Shown piece after piece: positions 60,328 through 64,000 of a stretch of 64,000 nucleotides of DNA. This stretch comes from Pacificoceanicola sp049341065 (GTDB lineage Bacteria > Pseudomonadota > Alphaproteobacteria > Rhodobacterales > Rhodobacteraceae). The notes under the pieces were generated by a model. The model ran no database searches and was not told where the DNA came from. It was given only the letters and a program-made list of their open reading frames with translations. The stretch is from contig NZ_JBMPIX010000007.1 in the NCBI RefSeq assembly GCF_049341065.1, positions 124,001-188,000 of the forward strand. Reading direction: 5' to 3'. The translations under genes were made by a program, and so were the position numbers. How positions within the stretch are numbered: position 1 is the first letter of the stretch; every line of letters starts with the position of its first letter.

Positions 60328-61401
60328 TTACCACTCATCCTTGGCGGTCTGCCACATCTGGGCCAGCCAATAGGGAACTGCGCCGCTTGGCAGCGGGGCC
60401 GAAGACGTCTCAACAATCGAGGCGTCGTCGAGCGCAGAAGAAAACAGAGAAAGGTTAAAATCTCCCTTATAGCTCTCGCCATGGTAGAGGCGGGTGGTGG
60501 TTTGGCTTTCGCCATCCAGTTGGCGCACCAAGGCCTCGGCCACGGTCACCCCCAGAACGGCCCCCGCCATACTGTCTGTCGGAAAATGCACCCCGGCGAC
60601 CGTGCGGTTCGTCGCGATACGCGCGGCCAGACGGTACAGATCGTTGCCTGCGGCGATTTCGGCCTTGGGATCAAAGGCGCGATTGTAAAAGAGCCGGGTC
60701 AGCAGGGTTGCCAGGGCAAAGGACTCGGTCGAATGCCCGGATGGCCATGACCCGTGCCCCGGTGTTTGGATGATCGGCTGCACCTTGTATGACATCGCGA
60801 TTGGTCGGGCGACGTCAAACCCGAATTTCAGCGGCTGTTCTATCGACTGCATCAGGCGCAACACGGCGTAATGCAGCATCAGGGTCCATTTCGTCGCCTC
60901 GGGGGACATATGGCCAACCAGCCCGAAAAAGGACCGCAGGTTGCTGATCTGAACCTTGATCTCGCCCAGCCGATCAGGACGCAAGTCCGCAGCGGTGCGC
61001 AGGTAATGCAATTGGTGTTTGGCCAGAAACGCCTCTTCAGGTTTGTTCAGGGTCACGATGGTCTTGTCGTGGCAACTGACCGTTCCGGTAGTGTTGGCAT
61101 CCTTTGAGTCATTCAGCGTGACGCCGAACATCCCACCAATCGCCTGATCCAGCACCTTGACCTTGGGTTTGCTGCCCAAAGTCTGAAACGTCGCCCAGCT
61201 GTCGCGCCCGATGCTGGCCGGTGTCCGATCCGCGCTGCCGTCCCAATAGCCGACCGTGCCATCCCGGGCCGATCCTAGCGCCGCGCTGGGGGCACCGCCG
61301 CCCCGGCCCCCGCTGCCATCGTACCCGTCGTAGCCATCATATCCGTCATACCCGTCGTAGCCATCGTACCCGTCATACCCATCATATCCATAGCGCGGCA
61401 T
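60328..61401 (-). CDS. Vanadium-dependent haloperoxidase/PAP2-superfamily protein
   Basis: This 357-residue protein has the complete motif set: KFGFDVARP (K-x6-RP), GSWPSGHSTES (PSGH), and NRTVAGVHFPTDS (R-x5-H-x3-D). These bind vanadate in haloperoxidases or phosphate in acid phosphatases. The length and lack of membrane helices point to the soluble haloperoxidase-like group. There is no signal peptide; the N-terminus is MPRYG followed by eight YDG units and then a Gly-rich linker. It is convergent with the protease gene and divergent from the regulator. AGAGGA precedes the ATG. Confidence 0.82.
   Translation of the reverse strand: MPRYGYDGYDGYDGYDGYDGYDGYDGYDGSGGRGGGAPSAALGSARDGTVGYWDGSADRTPASIGRDSWATFQTLGSKPKVKVLDQAIGGMFGVTLNDSKDANTTGTVSCHDKTIVTLNKPEEAFLAKHQLHYLRTAADLRPDRLGEIKVQISNLRSFFGLVGHMSPEATKWTLMLHYAVLRLMQSIEQPLKFGFDVARPIAMSYKVQPIIQTPGHGSWPSGHSTESFALATLLTRLFYNRAFDPKAEIAAGNDLYRLAARIATNRTVAGVHFPTDSMAGAVLGVTVAEALVRQLDGESQTTTRLYHGESYKGDFNLSLFSSALDDASIVETSSAPLPSGAVPYWLAQMWQTAKDEW
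61315..61386 (-). repeat. Nine-base tandem repeat coding for (YDG)8
   Basis: Eight copies of a nine-base unit (TAY GAY GGN on the minus strand) code for eight Tyr-Asp-Gly triplets near the start of the haloperoxidase-like protein. Third positions vary between copies, so selection at the protein level has probably kept the triplets. Slippage could change the copy number. Confidence 0.9.
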
Positions 61402-61561
61402 AATCTGTCCTCTGAAATAATTTCGTTAACTTTTGTCTAAAGATTAACGCGCGTCAAAGCCCGATCACGCTGTGGACAAAAGATTAACGAAGAATTCACG
61501 GCAGTTGCCGGGCAAGTTGACCGGTGATAGCCTCTACGTAACGTCAATTGTGATTGGAACC
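61402..61561. promoter_or_regulatory. Divergent promoter region with heptamers like the 57984 array
   Basis: Between the haloperoxidase-like gene and the regulator, minus-strand heptamers CCGTGAA (61495-61501) and TCGTTAA (61484-61490) lie 11 bases apart, with GCGTGAT (61464-61470) and GCGTTAA (61444-61450) at 20-base steps. AAAGATTAACG also occurs twice (61439 and 61479). The region is AT-rich and must hold both promoters. Autoregulation by the SARP-like protein is the simplest reading. Confidence 0.45.
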
Positions 61562-63166
61562 ATGCCGCGCCTTCCCCCCCTTGTTTCCATCTCTGTGTTT
61601 GGCCCGTTCCAGATGATCGGCGCCGAAGGGGAGGTCTTGACCCCGAAAGGTGCCAAGAATCAGGCGCTTGTCGCGCTGCTGGCGATGAGTCCCGGCATGT
61701 CGCGCTCGCGCCGCTGGATCGAGGACAAGCTGTGGTCGACCTTTGGCGCGGAACAAGCCAGCGCCAACCTGCGCCAAGCGCTCAGCAAACTGCGTACCGC
61801 ATTGGGCAACCATAGCGACGTCCTGCAAGCCGATCGCACGACTGTTTCGCTTCGAACAAGCGCCGTTTCGGTGGATATGCTGGACGAAGTTCTGCCTGTC
61901 GACGAGCGGGTCGAACTGCTACAGGGCATGGATGTGCGTGACCCCGAGTTCGAGGAATGGCTGCGCATGGAACGCGCCGAACTCGACACCCGGCTCAGCC
62001 GAGCAAAACCAATGCCCGCGACCGGAATCTTGATCAACTGCCAGTCGATCTCGGACGGGTCGGAACGTGAAAAGATCATGGGCGAGGTTCTGGCCAACCA
62101 AGTCGGCGAAAGCATCGCCGAGCAAATTCGCGCCTGGCGTCAGGCGCAAAACCTGCCCGAGCAGTCCGATCAGATGCCCGCCGCAGATGTGGCCGTGACG
62201 GCGCAGCTGGTCACGGACGAATCCGGCCATTCGATTTTTGTCAAGGCGGTGCACCAGTCTAGCGGGCGCATCCTGTATTCCAAGCTTCAGCACGTCGACC
62301 GGTTGAACGACATCCTTGAAACCCACGAAACCATCGGCAAGACCATCTTTGAAGCCGCCGACCAGATCATCGGAAAATTGCCGCAGGTTCTGGAGACGAC
62401 GCGCCCGGAAACCCGAGCCACTGCGCTGTCGCGGTTGGCGCTTTATCGGATGTTCAGCTTTGAACGCAGCGCCCTGCGCGAGGCATATGGCCTGATGAAA
62501 CAGGCCTATGACCATGACCAGAACGGCATCTATCTTGCCTGGACCGCGTTGATCCGCACCATTCAGATCGTTGAACTTGCCGAAAGCGACCCCGAAGCCC
62601 TGCGTGAAGAGGCGGTCGATCTGCATTACAAGGCGCTGGAAATGGGCACCGACAACGCGCTGATCCAAGCGCTTGCCGGAAAGATCCGAGGCACGGCCTT
62701 GCGCGACGGTGCCGGCTTTTTCGAACTGGCCCAAAGGGCGGTCGAACGCAACCCGGCCAATGCCATCGCATGGAATTCCATGGCCGAGGCGCATTTGTTC
62801 GCGGGCAACCACGAGGCGGCTCTGGCGGCCTCGCAACGGGCCAGCTTTATCGCCTCAACCTCGCCCTTCAAACATTGGTGGGACACCGGGCGCTGCCTGA
62901 TCGCCATCGCCTGCAACAAACCAGAGGTCGCGATCGAGGCCGGTGAGGCCGCGACCCGCTCGGCCCCGCTGTCGCGGCCCGCGCATCGCCAGCTTCTGGC
63001 GCTTTACGCATTGCAAGGTGATCTGGCCAAGGCGCAGGCCGTCGCCGACAAACTGACCAAGATCGAGCCCGGTTTCTCGCTTGATCGACTGGTCAACGAT
63101 GGCAGCTATCCGGTCACCACCCTGCGCAATAACGGTATGCTAGAGCCGATCCGGGCCCTGCTTTAG
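61562..63166 (+). CDS. SARP-like winged-helix regulator with TolB-like and TPR regions
   Basis: This 534-residue protein starts with a SARP/OmpR-type winged helix (residues 6-90: SISVFGPFQMIGAEGEVLTP, GAKNQALVALLAMSPG, ASANLRQALSKLRTALG). A middle part (about 150-290) resembles the TolB/FlgO-like domain of such regulators (AADVAVTAQLVTDESGHSIF; LNDILETHETIGKTIFEAAD). The C-terminal 240 residues are TPR-like (NPANAIAWNSMAEAHLFAGN). Proteins of this shape control nearby genes in response to unknown signals. The ATG at 61562 begins the domain; the in-frame upstream extension to 61472 is not supported. No nucleotide-binding site is seen. Confidence 0.8.
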   Translation: MPRLPPLVSISVFGPFQMIGAEGEVLTPKGAKNQALVALLAMSPGMSRSRRWIEDKLWSTFGAEQASANLRQALSKLRTALGNHSDVLQADRTTVSLRTSAVSVDMLDEVLPVDERVELLQGMDVRDPEFEEWLRMERAELDTRLSRAKPMPATGILINCQSISDGSEREKIMGEVLANQVGESIAEQIRAWRQAQNLPEQSDQMPAADVAVTAQLVTDESGHSIFVKAVHQSSGRILYSKLQHVDRLNDILETHETIGKTIFEAADQIIGKLPQVLETTRPETRATALSRLALYRMFSFERSALREAYGLMKQAYDHDQNGIYLAWTALIRTIQIVELAESDPEALREEAVDLHYKALEMGTDNALIQALAGKIRGTALRDGAGFFELAQRAVERNPANAIAWNSMAEAHLFAGNHEAALAASQRASFIASTSPFKHWWDTGRCLIAIACNKPEVAIEAGEAATRSAPLSRPAHRQLLALYALQGDLAKAQAVADKLTKIEPGFSLDRLVNDGSYPVTTLRNNGMLEPIRALL

Positions 63167-63171
63167 GTGCC

Positions 63172-64000
63172 CTACCCCAGCCGTCGCAACAGTTCTTTCG
63201 ACGGTTTGCCTGTGACGGGCAGCCCCTGAGATTGCTGGAAGGCGCGAATGGCGGCCTCGGTCTTTTTGCCAAAGACGCCGTCGGCTGTGCCCGCATCAAA
63301 CCCGCGCTGGGTCAATCCGCGTTGCAGCGCCTTGCGGTCCTCCAGCGTCAGCCCGAATTCGTCGGCGCCAAACCCGCGCGTCAGCGGCCCGCCGCCGTTC
63401 AGACGATCCGCGAGATAGCCAACCCCCAGCCCGTAATTCTCGGAGGGATTGTAGCGCAGGATCATGTTGAAGTTGTGGTATACAAGGAAGGTTGGCCGCC
63501 CCAGCCCCATCGGCGCCAGCAGGGCCGCCGTGCCATGATCGGGCAAGGCGCCGCGTTTGGCCGCGCGCACCCCGAGATCGCGCCAAGCCGCCACGCTGCG
63601 CCGATTGCCGCGCCCTGTCGGGCCGGAATATCCCTCGGGCACGATCACTTCCAGCCCCCAAGTCTGCCCGCGTCGCCAGCCAGCCTTGGACAAAAAGCGC
63701 GCCGTGGTGGCAAGCGCGTCGGTGGGATCATCCGTCCAGATATCGCGCTTGCCGTCGCCGTTGAAATCCACCGCGTTGGCCTGATAGGCGTTCGGGATCA
63801 GTTGGGTGTGGCCCATCGCGCCCGCCCAACTGCCGACCAACTGGCTGGGTTTGGCATCCCCGGTTTGCACGATCCGCAGGGCATCCATCAGGTTGGATTC
63901 AAAGAACTTTCCACGCCGCCCCTCCCAAGCCAGCGTCGAGGTCGCCGAGATCACCGGGATCGCCCCGCGCTTGGTGCCAAAGTAGCTTTCCAAGCCCCAA
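63172..64000 (-). CDS. Lytic murein transglycosylase with PG-binding domain, C-terminal part
   Basis: The frame enters from the right edge (the visible 276 residues lack the N-terminus and probably the catalytic Glu) and ends at 63172. ESYFGTKRGAIPVISATSTL and GSWAGAMGHTQLIPNAYQAN are typical of MltB-type transglycosylases, which cut glycan strands to anhydromuropeptides; a VDFNGDGKRDIW calcium-like loop follows. The last 60 residues form a peptidoglycan-binding domain 1 (LQRGLTQRGFDAGTADGVFG). It is convergent with the SARP-like gene. The upstream half lies outside the window. Confidence 0.93.
   Translation of the reverse strand, partial: WGLESYFGTKRGAIPVISATSTLAWEGRRGKFFESNLMDALRIVQTGDAKPSQLVGSWAGAMGHTQLIPNAYQANAVDFNGDGKRDIWTDDPTDALATTARFLSKAGWRRGQTWGLEVIVPEGYSGPTGRGNRRSVAAWRDLGVRAAKRGALPDHGTAALLAPMGLGRPTFLVYHNFNMILRYNPSENYGLGVGYLADRLNGGGPLTRGFGADEFGLTLEDRKALQRGLTQRGFDAGTADGVFGKKTEAAIRAFQQSQGLPVTGKPSKELLRRLG

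Overview
The window is chromosomal DNA from an alphaproteobacterium, most likely a marine Rhodobacterales (Roseobacter-group) species. The evidence is GC-rich coding sequence; an irr-fabA-fabB-fabI fatty-acid locus; a SAM/SAH riboswitch in front of metK, a class known mainly from Rhodobacterales; a class II (CP4-like) AroA; a PutA divergent from an Lrp-type regulator; several DUF1194 genes; and GC-rich intergenic hairpin repeats of a kind seen in this group. Genes are closely packed, with many ATGA overlaps. I found no insertion sequence, integrase or CRISPR array.

Layout. 1-8.6 kb: methyltransferase (cut by the left edge), DUF1992, secreted 5'-nucleotidase, DUF952-pyrD-arsC family, trpF, LapA-like protein, ihfB, rpsA, nitroreductase. 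8.6-15.9 kb: HxlR regulator, irr, and fabA, fabB, fabI with minus-strand genes (small protein, sulfotransferase, GNAT) between them, then small membrane proteins and a DedA protein. 15.9-18.1 kb: a sugar transferase broken by one stop codon, and a glycosyltransferase-like gene. 18.2-33.7 kb: miaB, an OmpA-domain protein paired with a lipoprotein, phoH-ybeY-corC-lnt, riboswitch-metK, a beta-propeller protein, trmB, the aroA-cmk group, an aldo/keto reductase, a ClpP-like secreted protein and tRNA-Leu(UAA). 33.8-44.4 kb: TPR protein, putR/putA, rhomboid, GFA protein, a catalytically degraded inositol-monophosphatase homologue, MarR/XRE regulators, sdhE, aminotransferase. 44.6-49 kb: two DUF1194 proteins, a glyoxalase-like protein, and a surface-lipoprotein secretion pair (lipoprotein plus Slam-type outer-membrane protein). 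49-56.4 kb: thyA-folA, an AT-rich foreign-looking BRCT gene, parE, CsbD, envelope proteins.

The least ordinary part is 56.4-63.2 kb. Two divergent gene pairs encode a degenerate haloperoxidase/PAP2-fold protein, a subtilisin-like protease with no signal peptide, a second haloperoxidase/PAP2-fold protein with an intact active site and an N-terminal (YDG)8 tail, and a SARP-like winged-helix/TPR regulator. The promoter region between the first two genes carries an 11-bp-periodic array of heptamers of the type bound by PhoB/SARP winged helices, and related heptamers lie in front of the regulator. I infer one regulon of unknown function, possibly previously undescribed.

Other points worth attention are the nonsense codon in the sugar transferase, the inositol-phosphatase pseudoenzyme, the secretion pair, a domain shared by two adjacent envelope proteins, and a short ORF or small RNA ending in a strong terminator at 41.03-41.19 kb.
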